64,000 nucleotides of DNA from Helopsaltes ochotensis (taxonomy: Eukaryota; Chordata; Aves; Passeriformes; Locustellidae): assembly GCA_013400155.1 (NCBI GenBank), contig VXBM01001563.1:2416-66415 (forward strand), given 5' to 3'. Of the stretch, positions 37,761-50,072 are shown piece after piece. Every line of letters starts with the position of its first letter. Position 1 is the first letter of the stretch. The position numbers and the translations under genes are program-made. The notes beneath the pieces were generated by a model. It had not been told where the DNA came from. It worked only from the letters and a program-made list of their open reading frames with translations, and made no database searches.

Positions 37761-37766
37761 TTTATT
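37761..37766 (-). promoter_or_regulatory. AATAAA downstream of the candidate gene
   Basis: A canonical poly(A) signal on the minus strand, 32 nt after the stop at 37798. Single AATAAA hexamers occur by chance, so it is supportive only in combination with the exon chain. Confidence 0.35.
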
Positions 37767-37797
37767 GACTTACTAATGACAAGAAATTATCCAGGAG

Positions 37798-40406
37798 TCA
37801 GTGAGTTACACACTCAGAATCAATATCAGTGAAACAGCTGATAAATACCAACACCAACTCTAACCTAACTCCTTCCAGGGTTCTAATCCCTGGGCACACT
37901 CCCCACCCCTCACAGCATGTGCACTCTGGGAGCAGGGGGTCACTTTCTTGCACCCCTGTCTTGTGGGAAGTGTGGAAGATGCATCCTGACAATGCAAACG
38001 TGATTTCAGCTCTTTCAGGACACGCAGCATCTGCCCAGCCATGCCCAGCTGGATCTGACAGTCTCACTATGGGCTCATGAGGTCTTTTTACTTCAGTTTG
38101 TGGAGTCAAACTCTTGGAAAGCCAAAAAAAAGGAAGAGACACCCCAGGAAGCCCAACACCCTGCTGCTCCCTCCCGCATCCATTCCCACTGAGTCCTGGC
38201 CACAGTGGGGATTGGGGGCTGCAGCCACAGAGTCCCCATCCCTCAGCTCTCAGCAACGGGCATGTCCAGCACCAGAATGTTCTGTGGATCTAACAGCAAA
38301 AAGCACCTGGGTGGGATTTAACAGCAGATTCTGTGTTTGTGTGTGATGGTTTAACAGCACAAAGTCCCGGGGTGACCCATGGCAAAGCCACCATGGCACC
38401 GTCCCTACCTACCTCCCACTGATATTGTAGGTGCTGCCCAGCAGGTCATACAGGATCCCTGCACACAGCACCCCTGAAACGAGTAGGAGACACTGTCAGA
38501 GACACCTCAGCCATAGTGGGCGCTGCCAGCATCTCCAGTATTTCCATGCCTACCAGAGGATTTGGGGAATACTCAGAGGGAAAATCGGCAGGGTGGAGAT
38601 TCTTGCGTTTGTGTATTTTAGTTTAGTCTCTGCTTTTGGCATACTTCCCACATGATTTAGGTAGATAAATGGATGCTGTAAGGAGAGGAATTTTACTGCC
38701 ATTTCAGCTGGGTTTAGGAGTGGTTAAGGGAGATGTGTTGATTTCTGGAGATTTCAGAAAGGCAAAGAACTGTGATAGCAATGGGATTTGATTCTGAGGA
38801 CAGGAACAATGTTCCAAGAGGCTTCAGAGAAGCTGTCTGCATCCTTTGCAGTGGCTCTGTGCATGCAGGCAGATCCCTCCTGCCTCTGAAGGACTGGGCA
38901 GACAGAGCTCAACTGGAGGCACTGCCCAACACTTCCCCCCACCAAGTCCACTGCAATGGAATGACTGGCAAGTGACTGTCCTAGCAGAACTCCTGACAGT
39001 CCTGGGACAGGAGGAATGTGCCAGGTTCCACCCCACAGATGTCACACCTGGGAGAGTTACTGGTGGCCAAAACACTCCCACGAATGCACATTGTACATTG
39101 GGAGCAGGGATCACTTCTGAGTACAGATGCCTGTGGGAAAATGGTTTTGGGGACTGATTTATCGTTTGTTATTCCTTGAAATATAATTCCCTGAAAAAAC
39201 CTTTTCATTTTCAGGATATAATTCTGCTGGGAGCAGAGCTTTGAGGCTGCCAGACCGGTGCAGATCCCACTCACAAACATCAGGAGCCTCCACTGTCCAG
39301 GGCCTGCCTCAGTTTTCTCTGTCCCAGGCTGAAGTGGATTTTTGTGGATTAAACCTGCCTTAGGCTGAGCAAAGATCAGGGCCAGATCCCCACAGGTATC
39401 TGACTAAAATGGACTGACATTATGACGTGTTAGGGGGCTGCAAGTCTGCCCTTTGACAAGCCTTTGGGAATCAGGTGCCCAACCCCAAGGGCAGCTCCGT
39501 GCAAGCATCACATCCCTACCCGCCAGGCTGGGACAAGGAGGCTTCCAGCAGCACCAGTGCATTTGCTTGCATAAACCCAGGAATGGCTGGAAATGCTGCT
39601 TTCCACCAGTCTGAAAGCTCCTTTGTGTGGCAAAACTGTGAAATCTGTTACAGTGCATTGAGAAGAAGAGGGAGGCGGAGGAGGTGGAGGAGGAAAAGGA
39701 GGAGAGGGAGGAGATGATCTCTGGGAAACAAGGATGGGAGGAGGATGGGACTTACCAGAGCTGGCAGCACATTCTGAAGGGTGCCATGAAGGACTTTGCT
39801 CGTGACTTGGGTTGCATGCTGGGCAGGGAGAACGTCGCCCTCAGAGCCCTCATGCACCCAGCAATAATTATTTATTGAAGATCAAAAGGGGGGAAAGTCA
39901 CTCGCTAAAGAAATTGATCTGGTATGGATTAGGGCAAAATTTGCCTCGCGTCTAATAAAATGTGTTTTCTCTCTTTGCAAACCTTTTCTCAAGAATGCCA
40001 TCTTCTGGTTTTAAATGAAGCTGAAGGTTTTCATCCCTAAAAGAAGCTCTGACAGCCTGGGAGTACAAAGCAGACAAATACGCACATTGCATGGAATAGC
40101 ACAACTAGAGCTGGAATTTGTCCATAAAACCTTTGTTTAGTGGAAAAAAAGAACTGCAAAAAGTACTCGTGTGCTGTAGAAATCCTGAAGACAGGAACAG
40201 CAGGTAATAGTGCTGTTTCCTGCCCCTGAGGAATTGTAAATCCTGGCAAACCGGCAATGTGTCCTTTGGAACTTACCTGCTGGGGGGCTGGTTCTAATGC
40301 TGACAAAGGTGATGTGGGAGTTCCTGGGGCTGAACCTCGGGGTGCCAGTGGTGCCCTGCCCCAGCCACCCTCCGACCATCAAGGTTACAACCAGAATGAT
40401 TGGCAT
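37798..40406 (-). CDS. Candidate three-exon gene of unknown family, secreted?
   Basis: Minus-strand exons 40406-40277 (exon from 40414), 38473-38413 and 38110-37798 join in compatible phases to 167 codons plus stop. The first follows a TTTACAG acceptor and opens with a hydrophobic leader (MPIILVVTLMVGGWLGQG), then has a GTAAGTT donor. This is how TENP, A and B begin: the ATG lies a few bases into exon 2. The second is 61 nt, flanked by TTTCAG and GTAGGT, and reads VLCAGILYDLLGSTYNISG with a possible N-glycosylation site. The third has a weak acceptor (CCAAGAG) and a Cys-rich tail (CTCCEGWGVC). An AATAAA lies 32 nt past the stop. I recognise no family. It could be a chance chain of splice-like signals or a relic of another cluster gene. 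Confidence 0.3.
39656..39715. repeat. Purine-rich (GGAGGA)n tract
   Basis: About 60 bp of GA-rich sequence with GGAGGAGG repeats, inside the intron of the candidate gene. Confidence 0.8.
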
Positions 40407-40999
40407 GTTTCCATCTGTAAAGGTGCTCAGAGCAAAGTTTGGTCAGCACAGGATAAACCCCAGGGACGAGTGAGCTCCCCAGATCCCCCAGCCATGCTCC
40501 CAGTGGGCACTGGCTCCCATTAACCTTTTCCCAGTGATTCTCATTTGGACTAAGCCATGAAGAGCCCCGAGCCAGGGGAGAACACCAGGAAACAGAAACT
40601 TTTCTCCTTCAACCTGAAGGAAAGACAGAGAAAAAGAGCTGGGTAAAGGGAAACAGTCGGGGCCTGATGCCCAGGATTTGATGCTTACAGCAAAATCACC
40701 TCTTGCTGATATTCTCATTACCTTTTTTTTCCCCTTCTTGTTCAAACTTTCCATTTAAATCTACTTTTAAATATAGAAACATGTTTCTTCCCAATGAAAA
40801 ATCACAAGGTCTAATTTTGAAAAAATCAGGAAAAGACTGTTTTGGCATTCAAAACATCTCCATTCTCCCACCCCGGATGGATCTGGGGGATGGAGGCCTG
40901 TCTCTGATTTCCCCAGAAATTTTGGGGTTTCACTGGGACATCATGGACAAAAGCTGGGCAGCCCCTCACACTGCAGAGCTATGACACCTGTCCCGGACG

Positions 41000-43600
41000 G
41001 TGCTGAGGCAGGAGCTGACGCGCTTTGTTGCCTTTAAGTTACAGTTTCTCTGTGTGTTTGTAGACACAACCATGCAGAAAATCACCAGCTTTAATATCCC
41101 ACTTGTTAGCGGGGAGTGATTCGTGGCTGCCTCCAGGCTGACACTTCCCAACCTCCCACTTTTATTTGCTTGTCCCCGGATCCGAGCTCGCAGTGCGAGG
41201 CTGCAGCTCATCACTCACCCTGAGACTTTTCATGGGCTTGGTGTTGGGCTTGTTTTTTCACAGCTTCCTCTGCCATTTTCTGCAGAACATCACTCCCGTT
41301 TACAGCAGCTGAGACTGCTGGAGAATTTGCAGAATACGAGTTCAGCAAACCCCCTGGGGAGGAGGCTGTGCTGGAGGGTGAGGGGTTTCAGCGCTATCAC
41401 TGTATCATATAAAACATCTCTATTAACATGTCCCATCCCAGCACATCCAGGACCCCTGCTGATCCTCTGCAGAGAGGTGAGGAACAGCCAGTCTATAAAA
41501 CCTGAGAAAGAGGAGAACTGAAAGAATTAAAGGGCAGGGTGATACTGTTGTGTGAGCTGGTCCCTGAGGGTTTCCAACATCTGCTGGTACAAATAATCTC
41601 ACTGATAAATCTGGAAGTCTGGGTAAGCTCTCACTCTCAGTCCCAAATGAGAGCTCCCAGCCAACTGAAACTTGTGCACCAAATCTCAAAGAAAAATCTC
41701 ATCTGCTTAATTACGTGATACAGACAGAAGTGGGAGCAAGAAGAAACCTAAGATGGGCAGTGGTAAATTCTGCTCTTGGAGACACACGTCTCAAGAATAT
41801 TCTTACTGATTTCAGGTACGGTTAGAGTGAGGATGAGAAGAACCTTCATCTGTCCAGAGAATGGGCTCCTCAGCCCCAACCCCGTCCTAATTCCACTATG
41901 GGAGATCCACACATCCCACCAGACTGCAAACAGGCTGCACAGAACCCTCCTCCAGGCTGCTGCTGTCCCTTTGGCTGCCCCTTAGACTTGTGGTCACCAT
42001 TGCGTCCTCCCCCATCCTCTCCTGGGTACCCCACCCAGCAGGACCCAGCTCTGGGAGCTCAGCCTGGTGAGGTAATGCAGCACAAAGTAATTTATTTCCT
42101 CTCTTCATTTCTGTATAAAACTTGTCATGAGGTTTAATCCGTCATTACCTCCCTCCCAGAGCTGTGCTCAGTGGCCCGCTGCTAAGCCCAGACAAGGAGA
42201 TTTACATCTTATCTAACAGGAGTGTAAGATTTATGGATAACTCCCGACAAGGAGCACATCATGCCAGAAAGACACTTTTGTGCTAGTAACTTGATCAGTC
42301 ATTATGCTGTGAGTTGACATCTAATTAAGCCTCCACAGGCATCATCAGGTCCAGAACAGCTCTTCAGGAGGAGAAAATCCACCTCTAAGCACCGTGGTGG
42401 CAGCTTATCCCCAACCCTTGCACTGCTGGAAGAGATAATAACGCTCCCCAGAAAATCCCCAATCTCAGGGAGAGCTGGCGATATCACCTGCACTGGAAAA
42501 AGGAATCACAGGGGCAAATTCCCAACTGCTGCTCTAAAACACAGCAAAGACTCATTCCTCAGAGACTTTCCCAGGCTGTGCCCATGTCCCCACCAAAGTC
42601 AGATCCCACAAAACATCTCCCATGGCTGCAGGGGACTCATCTGAGGGTTACAACCTTCTCGATGGATTTACTTTTCTGAACACATTCCTTGCCTCTCAGT
42701 GGGCTGTCTGCATCAGCATGGAGGTGTAAATCCTGCTCTCCCTTGGCAGGCTGCTCCATCTTCCTGTTTGCTCTTGACACTGCTCCCAGGATGTTTTCGA
42801 TGGAAATGCACAGCATGGCAGGAATGCTGCTTTTCTTGGCATTTCCCTGCCATGCTGAGCAGGAGAGTAACACGGTGCTGGGGAGAGCCAAAGGGCTCTG
42901 AACGTGTCAAGATGCACCTGGAACCAGCGCCCGGTGCCTCACGTCACCGATGCACAAAGGACAAAGGCTGCTGCCCAGGCTGCAGGTGTTTCAACAAGCC
43001 CCGAACACCTCACCCCACTGCCAAGGCAGTCAGACCAAAATGGGCAACTCAACCCTCTCTGGGAGACTGGTCATGCTGAGGTCACAGGACTGGGGAGGGA
43101 TGGGGGGAAGTCAGAACACAAAGGGGAGCTGGAAAGGCCAATGCAGGGTGTGTGTACGTGGTGTTTGCACGTGGTCCGTGCTCTGTCCTCCCGGCCAAAA
43201 GGAAGCCAGAAGAACATGATGGACATTAAGCACAGAAAGGAGAGGAACTCCTATTCCCTCCCATGAAGGGTTTCACTTTTTGTCGAGATATTATCAAAGA
43301 GAGTGGATGCCACTGACTGTATTTTCAGTAAATTGTAATAAATATTGCCAGTGGCTTTCGGTAGGGAATGGGTTTAAGAGAGGAAAGGATTATTGCACAT
43401 GAGGCATTTCAGATCTTCTGTCTGGTCTAAAATTCACTGAACCCAATAGGAACACTTCTGTTACCTTCAGAAGTCTTACCCACCCTTGATGGAACCAGAG
43501 AATGTCCTTAATAAATTGCCAGGATCTCCTTCAGGTCATGTCCTAATCTCATCCCTTCTGGTCTGAGCTGCCCAGCTGGGAGAGTGACACAAACCACTGC
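41000..43600. other. Intergenic stretch upstream of TENP
   Basis: No exon, RNA gene or known repeat recognised on either strand in these 2.6 kb. Short open frames resemble no family. Confidence 0.5.
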
Positions 43601-43609
43601 AGCCTCTCA

Positions 43610-44015
43610 CAGAATCCTGGAATAGTCTGGGTTGTGAGGGACCTTAAAGCTCATCTAATTCCAAGCCCCTGCCATGGACAGGAACATCTTCCTCTAGACT
43701 TTTCCAAGCCCCATCCAGCCTGATCTTGAACACTTCCAGAGATGGGGCAGCCACAGCTTCTCTGGGCAACCTGTACCATGGCCTCACCTCCCTAACGGGG
43801 AAGAATTTCTTCCTAATCTCTTATATAACCCTGAACTCTGTCAGTTTAAAGCCATTGCCCCTTGTCCTGTCATTCCATGACCTAGTCACAAGTACCTCTG
43901 CAGCTCTCTTGGAGCCCCTTTAGGCACTGGAAGGGGCTCAAAGGTGTCCCTGGAGCCTTCTCTTCTCCAGGCTGAGCAACCTGAGCTCTCTCAGCGTGTC
44001 CATAGCAGAGGCGGA
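43610..44015. mobile_element. CR1 LINE fragment (~400 bp)
   Basis: The sequence follows the CR1 3' region in reverse complement: ACAGAATCCTGG at the start, GGGCAACCTGTACCATGGCC, AAGAATTTCTTCCTAATCTC, TTAAAGCCATTGCCCCTTGT, and GCCTTCTCTTCTCCAGGCTG near the end. It ends about 300 bp before the TENP promoter. Confidence 0.9.
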
Positions 44016-44301
44016 CACGGAGGTGCTGTGCCTGTGGTGTTCAGAAGAAAGGGTGGCTGCAGAGCAAAGAAATCCACATTTGCTTTCTAACAGTGTTTGA
44101 TTTCTTGGCACCCTCCACCCAGAGGCCTTTCTTTGTGCTCCTCAGGAACACCACAGTGAAGCCAAGCTGCCCCAGCACCGGCTGTTCAATCCTTCACCTC
44201 GCCAGGTCAACGGCCAAAGTAATCAATTCTGTGGGGAAACAATAAAAATGGTACGGAAAACAAAGCGTCCCCCCCAGTGTCCTGGTTCCCAGCCCTCTTT
44301 G

Positions 44302-44344
44302 CCAATTCTTGCCCCATCAGCTTTGGTTGGGAGGATATATAAAA
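44302..44344 (+). promoter_or_regulatory. TENP promoter: CCAAT and TATA boxes
   Basis: GCCAATT at about 44301 and TATATAAAA at 44336-44344. The leader exon follows and ends at 44414 before GTAAAG. The TATA, leader exon and exon 2 layout is shared with BPIF genes A and B on the other strand. Confidence 0.7.
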
Positions 44345-44369
44345 CCAGCAGAATTTCTTGGTGTGGCCA

Positions 44370-44414
44370 TAGCAAGACAGACTGTCAGAAGAATGGGAAG
44401 ACCAGCCAGGAGAG
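44370..44414 (+). other. TENP: TENP exon 1 (leader; contains an in-frame upstream ATG)
   Basis: The exon runs from about 30 nt after the TATA box to the GTAAAG donor at 44415. An ATG at 44393-44395 would read through the splice in frame into exon 2, adding ten residues (MGRPARRGAG) before the Met at 45073. Confidence 0.55.
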
Positions 44415-44994
44415 GTAAAGATGCTTTTGTAAACTGAGTAACTTAATACAGGCATTGCTCCTTCTTTTGTGTGTCTTCCATAAGGGTCAACACTCACCAG
44501 AAGTGATGCTTTCTGCAAAGACTGAGATAAATATGTATGTTTTCTGCAGGGTAAACTTTCAGAATTACTTGTTTTTGTAGCATTGTAAGAGCATTGCAGA
44601 CGTTATAAATGATTCCTGTATGTTTTTCAGAGACAGATAATGCTTTCACCTTTTCATTTGACTTTATGACTCCTTCATAACTTCCATTACTTCCTCTATT
44701 AATTTTAGCTCCTGTTTATTTGCTGTTTTTATACCAGTTGTGGCCATTCTGTGCTCCTCAGTAAGTGAGATATCGCTGCAGGCCATAACTGTTCTAGCTC
44801 ACAAGATTGCAGAGGCTCTTCAAGGCTGAGCCTTCTGTCAGTGCTTTTGAGACACCTCATGAGAGCTGCGGGTTGTTACTGCACCAAAGCTGACAAGCTC
44901 CACACCACAACCCCAGTCCAGGAGCAGATCTGTGGCTCCATTCCTCAGTGGCCAGGCAAGGGCCACGTTGTTCTGACCAGGCTGCTGTGGGTGC

Positions 44995-45062
44995 CCTCTT
45001 CCTCCCCCGCCTCTTCCTCTTCCTCCCCCGCCTCTTCCTCTTCTTTGTCCTCCTCTCCCTCC
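44995..45062 (+). repeat. Pyrimidine repeat (CCTCTTCCTCC)n before TENP exon 2
   Basis: Three imperfect copies of CCTCTTCCTCTTCCTCCCCCG run directly into the TENP exon 2 acceptor and serve as its polypyrimidine tract. Confidence 0.75.
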
Positions 45063-45072
45063 AGGTGCCGGC

Positions 45073-48000
45073 ATGGCGATGCTCCGCACCCTGAGCCTCC
45101 TCCTGATCCTCCTGGTCCCAGCTCACAGCACCAGGTCACCCGACTGTGGCGGCATCCTCACCCCCTCTGGGCTGAGATACCGTAAGTGCAGACCCTCATC
45201 TCTCATGCCAGCAGCAGGGAGAGGAGGCAGTGACATCTTCCACCCTGGTGGTGAAACACCAAACGCTGGCACCAGAATCTCATGCCACCACTCCGCTCAC
45301 CTGCCTCACCACCGCCCATTGCTGCCAGCAGGGGGCCAGTAAGGGATGGAAAAGGGTTTCAGTCGGTCCATCAGGACACAAGCTCCAGAGGCTCTCATAA
45401 AACATCTGCCCTGTTTCACAGTTGCTGAAGTTTCAAAGCCACACGCAGAGTCCGTCCTCAGGAAGGACCTCCTGGCCCCGCCAGCCCCAGACCCATCTCC
45501 TGCCTCCCCAAGTGGGTGAGTTGCCCTCTCTTGCCCAGGCTTTGCTGCCATACCCCTGGTTCACACTGGTGTTTGATATTGTCACAAAAGGCACTTTGCC
45601 AGTGAGAAAAATCCTCCTGCAGACCAGGAGGTTTAGAAATGAGGTCCTGGCTCCTTTGTTGGTGTCCAGCAGTAGCAGAACCCGTGGTGTTCTCAGGGTG
45701 TGGATTTATCTGTGCAGATATTATGAACTTCTGGGGTTTCTCACGGTCTGTGCTGGTCTCCCAACACCTTCCTTTCTGCTCCAGCAGGAGCCAAATTACC
45801 TCTGTCAAAGTTGACAAGTTTTCCCTGACCCTGATCCCCGACACCGGGATGCGGCTGAGCATCGAGGTTGACCTTGGCATCACATCTGCCCCGTGAGTGC
45901 CGGGGCTGCCGCGCTGGGACCAGCCCAAGCTCCTGGCTGAAGTGACAAGGCACCTGCAGGAGCAAGGGTGACCTGGGGGGAGTGTGGCCAGGAGCACCCC
46001 TCAGCTCCAGCCTCCTCCTTTCCTTCCCGGCACAGCTCAACCACCAAGGAGTTGAGGTTGTCCATCCTGGCAGACCTCCACGTGGACATGAACCCCGAAG
46101 GGAACCTGGAGCTGGTGACCTCTGACTGCAAACCCACCCTGGAGGAGGTGCAGAGCACCGAGGAGATGGACAGGTCAGCCCCACAGTTTTCCTCCTTGTG
46201 GGATTTGGGTAATGGGTGAAAGAAGAAACTGAGGCACAAGTGTTTCTAGGCAGGAAGGTGATATGGATTGAGACTTGCTCATTGCCCTCAAAGCTAACAA
46301 AGGCCAACAATGAAACTTTATCTTCATGGGAGGAACTTTGCTCTACTTTTGGAGTGGTTTCTCCATTTTAAGGGAGTTTCAGGCTGTCACAAGGAAGTGG
46401 TACTTTTAGAGCTGTGCAGCTGGAATGCTTTTAATGCAAGTCCAGTGGCAATTCTCCAGTGGTTTGGGATTCTGAATTGTAATCGTAGCTTATGAGATGA
46501 TAGAAAACAATGGTAATTCTGTCTCTGGGTGCCTTTTGGGTCTGAGAAGACACTCACCCACCTTTGGCTGATGTGGTTTTCTCCTAAATTCTGTTCTGTT
46601 GTCTTTACCCAGCAAGTCCTCAGGATCGGACGTGGAGAAGCAGATCAACGTTGAAAAAGTAAGATAAAGTTTGTAAAGGCAGAAGACAGCATTGTACAGG
46701 TCTGTAAGAATTAGAGCACTTTATGTCTGTCTGGTGCTTTTTCAGATTTTCCCCCCAGCTCCGTGCTCACTGGACACTGCCATTGTCCCCTGGTTCTGCT
46801 ACCAGCCAATGGCAATACCCACCTCAGAGGCTTTCCAGGGACACCCAATGCCAACAGACACCCAAGTTCATCTATCACCTCTCTTTTTGTTCTTTATTCC
46901 ACAGATTTGCCTGGAAGTCTCCAGATTGCTGCTTTTTCCAAATGAACGGCTGATGTCTCTGGCAGGTAGGCACTTGGCTTTCAATCCCATTATGGACTGA
47001 GGGTTTCAAGGAGCATTTTGGAGCAGATTATGAGGTGGGACAAATTCCTACCCTGCAGCAGCAGAGGCTCTGCTGCCATCATCTCCCTGGGGACCGCTCG
47101 CTCTTCCCAGCTCTTTTCCTGTCTTTTGTACTCTGGAAATCCAGATGCTTCCCAGAGCCTGTCACTCCTTCCCTCCTCTTCCTGAGCATCCTCTGCTCCA
47201 TTTGCAGCTCCATTCCCCATCACACCAAACTGTCAAGTCCAGTACCTGCCCCTGGCTGCCCCCATGTACTCTGAGCAGGGAATCATCATCTCTTTGCAGG
47301 TAAGTCCTCACTTTCCAGCTCTTACAGCACAGCTCCAGTCCTTGGAAGACCTGGTTCCACTGAGTGCTACAGCCCTGAGACCCTTGAAATTCATTTTCTC
47401 TTTGCCTGCGTCCCTGCAGACAACTTTCCAAGTGGCAGGGACAGTGATCCCCCTGCCAGTTAGCCCGGTGCCTTTCAGCATGCCTGAGCCAGCAAGGTCC
47501 AGCCCTTCCCACCTCATCCTGGCCTTCTCCGAGCACTTCTACACCAGCTTATTCTCTGCCCTGGAAGAGTCTGGAGCCCTCAACGTGAGTCTCCTGGTGA
47601 GTGGAGCATGGGAGGAAGGCAGGAGTGGGAGATACACACTTGGAGGGACAGCACTGCCTGGGGAAGGTCATGGAGGAACCACAAGCCCTACACAGAAATG
47701 AGAGTGCGTCCAAGCACCTGGAGGAGTCACAGCCCCTCACTCCCAAGCTCCTAAAAATACTCCTGGTCTAATGGAGTATGGAGAGTTTGCCCTGAGGAGT
47801 AACCTGCACACTGCTCCTGGCTGGTGTGAGGAGGGCTCCTGCACATACCCAGGGGTGGGATGGTGCTCGTCAGAGGGGCTGCACGGCCACACTGGACATG
47901 AGCCCTGGAGCAGCAGCCCCAGGCAGCCATGGGTCTGATCACGAGCTGTGCTTTGTGTTTCAGAGCTCGCTGACCACTGCCACCTTGGCTGAGAGGATCA

Positions 48001-49835
48001 CTCAGGTGTGTTGCTGCCACAGTAACCCCAAGAGGCACAACCCCAACTCGGGCAGTGTCCCCCAGCTGCCCAGCCCCCACCCTGGGGGCTCAGAAAAAAA
48101 CCCACTCCCTCGGCAGATGGGCTCCCTCTTCCAAGAGGACCTGCCAGTGGTGCTTCAGGCTGTGAGCCGGAGCTCACCTCATGTGGTGCTGGAGGAAGAC
48201 AGAGCAATCGTGCAGCTTTTCCTGACTGCCCAGATCGGAACAGGATCATCCCTTTTCCAGAGCTTCCTGAGTGTGAACGTGGTGAGTGTGGAAGCATGAT
48301 GGGCTCGGGAAGCGTGTGCTGGGAGTGTGTCCCTGCTGCCCACAGGCACTGCCTTTGCTCTGAGCCCTGGCCCCAGTGCAGCCACTGCAGGGGCTGATTC
48401 AGCCTTTTCCATCACACTGCTCCCGGTCTCGGGCAGCGTTTGCCCGTGTGGCATCATGCAGGATGCAGGGAGCACAGTGCAGGAGGCAGCACAAGGATGG
48501 GTTCACCACACCCCGCAAAGCCGAAGTGGGACTGTTTCCTCGCTGATCCTGCCCTCTGTTCCCCTCACAGGATGTGACTGCCAGGCTCCACCTCAGCGTT
48601 GCCGACACGAGGATGATCATCTCAGTGGCAGCCATAGAGTAATGACCCCATCTGCACTGCAGGAGCCCAGAGGGGACATGTCCCCATCACAGCGGGGAAA
48701 GGAGAGGCAAAGTGGTCTGGGGAGAGTTTGAGCTTTTAGAGTTTGGGCATTGCAGACGTAACTTCTTCCCCAGGGAGACAGTGAAATCCCAGAAACATGG
48801 CTAGGGAGAAAAGTGGGAACTGCAGCTTCCACACTCCCACAAAGACCCTGAGCCAGATGGGGAGTTTGGGGAAACAGGGGAAACTGCTTAGCACAGCTCA
48901 GCACCAGCAGCTCCTCTGCTGCTCTTTGTTTTCCAGGGATATCAAGCTCAGCCTGGCCACCTCTGATGTGGGTCCTATACTGGTAGGTAACTCCAGCTGT
49001 GGCCACTCCTGGTACCATCCCCTCAGAGCCTGCTCCCCCTCTGCTGCCCCAGCCATCCTGGGCAGGGGGTGCCAGCAGGGAAACGTGGAAGTACTGACTT
49101 TGAGTGCTTGCTGCACCTGGTGGGAGGGACAGTTCAGTCCTTGTGGGATGGGAAGAGGTGCAGTGAGCATCAGGACCCTCTCATGGGTCTCTGCCCCTCT
49201 CCTCCTGCTTTAGCCCCACACCATGAGCTGACCCTGACTTTCCCCCAGGCTGCTTTGCTGGAGGAGCTGTTCCTGCCCACGATCCGTGAGGAGGTGCCAG
49301 TGCAGATAAACGGTGAGGAGATGGGAGCTCTGCGGGTGCTGCCATGCAGGATGCTCCACACGGGCCAGGCAGCACCCAGCTGGCAACTTTCCCTCTTTCT
49401 TTTCCTCAGCGGTCCTGAGACAAGGTGTTTTCCTGCCCCACATTGCCAGTTTCACTTACACTGATGTCAACATCACAATTCACAAGGTAAAAAATAAGAC
49501 ATTTAAATTGCTCCCTGCTGTGATTGATTTAAAGGAAGCCTGGGAGCAATGCTAACCTCCCAGCTCCAGAACAAATCAGAGCCTGATGGTCCCAGTAACT
49601 TGCAGGACCAAGTTCCATTGCCTTAAATAGGCCAAGCCCCTCTTTATCCCCATGGACACAGGCAGTGGTTGGGGCCGGGGGTGGTGATAGTGAAGCCCTG
49701 TGTGGGCTGATGGAGCCACACAGGCACCATGCTCAGTCCTCCTTCCTTCCTTCCTTCCCTGCTCAGGATTATGTCTTGATCCCCTGCAACCTCCAGCTAG
49801 AGGCAAGGACTAGAGGGACAAGCACGTGGGAGTGA
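45073..49835 (+). CDS. TENP: TENP (BPIFB8, ovoglobulin G2), secreted two-domain BPI-fold protein
   Basis: Coding exons: 45073-45181 (exon from 45065), 45422-45515, 45785-45892, 46036-46173, 46613-46658, 46905-46965, 47208-47299, 47420-47596, 47964-48005, 48117-48281, 48571-48638, 48937-48982, 49249-49312, 49410-49486, 49767-49835; they sum to 451 codons plus TGA. It matches bird TENP, an egg-white and neural-precursor BPI-family protein, throughout as I remember it: signal MAMLRTLSLLLILLVPAHS, PDCGGILTPSGL, AEVSKPHAESVLRKDL, ADLHVDMNPEGNLELVTSDC, LLLFPNERLMSL, PVSPVPFSMPEP, LILAFSEHFYTSL, ASFTYTDVNITIHKDYVLIP. The two BPI domains meet near the 47208/47420 exons. Exon 46613-46658 is 46 nt where relatives have 61-64. 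It is transcribed opposite to its BPIF neighbours. A possible upstream ATG in exon 1 would extend the N-terminus. Confidence 0.96.
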
Positions 49836-50066
49836 AGTCCAGTGTCTGGAGTAAAACAATGGCAGAATCATTCAGTTGACTCTCACATCATGTGCCATGG
49901 TTTGCCACTGCTTGAAATGTTGACAATCTTCTTTCTTGACTTACTAAAACATCATGGTTTTATAGTCTGGATAATAATTGTGTTGCACTAGTACCTTTCT
50001 CTTCCAACCCTGCTCCTGGTAGTTTTTTTGCACAGAGAATCTATTGTAACAACGTGCTGCGCGTTA

Positions 50067-50072
50067 ATTAAA
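50067..50072 (+). promoter_or_regulatory. Possible TENP poly(A) signal (ATTAAA)
   Basis: A variant signal 232 nt after the TENP stop. No AATAAA was found closer on the plus strand. Confidence 0.35.
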
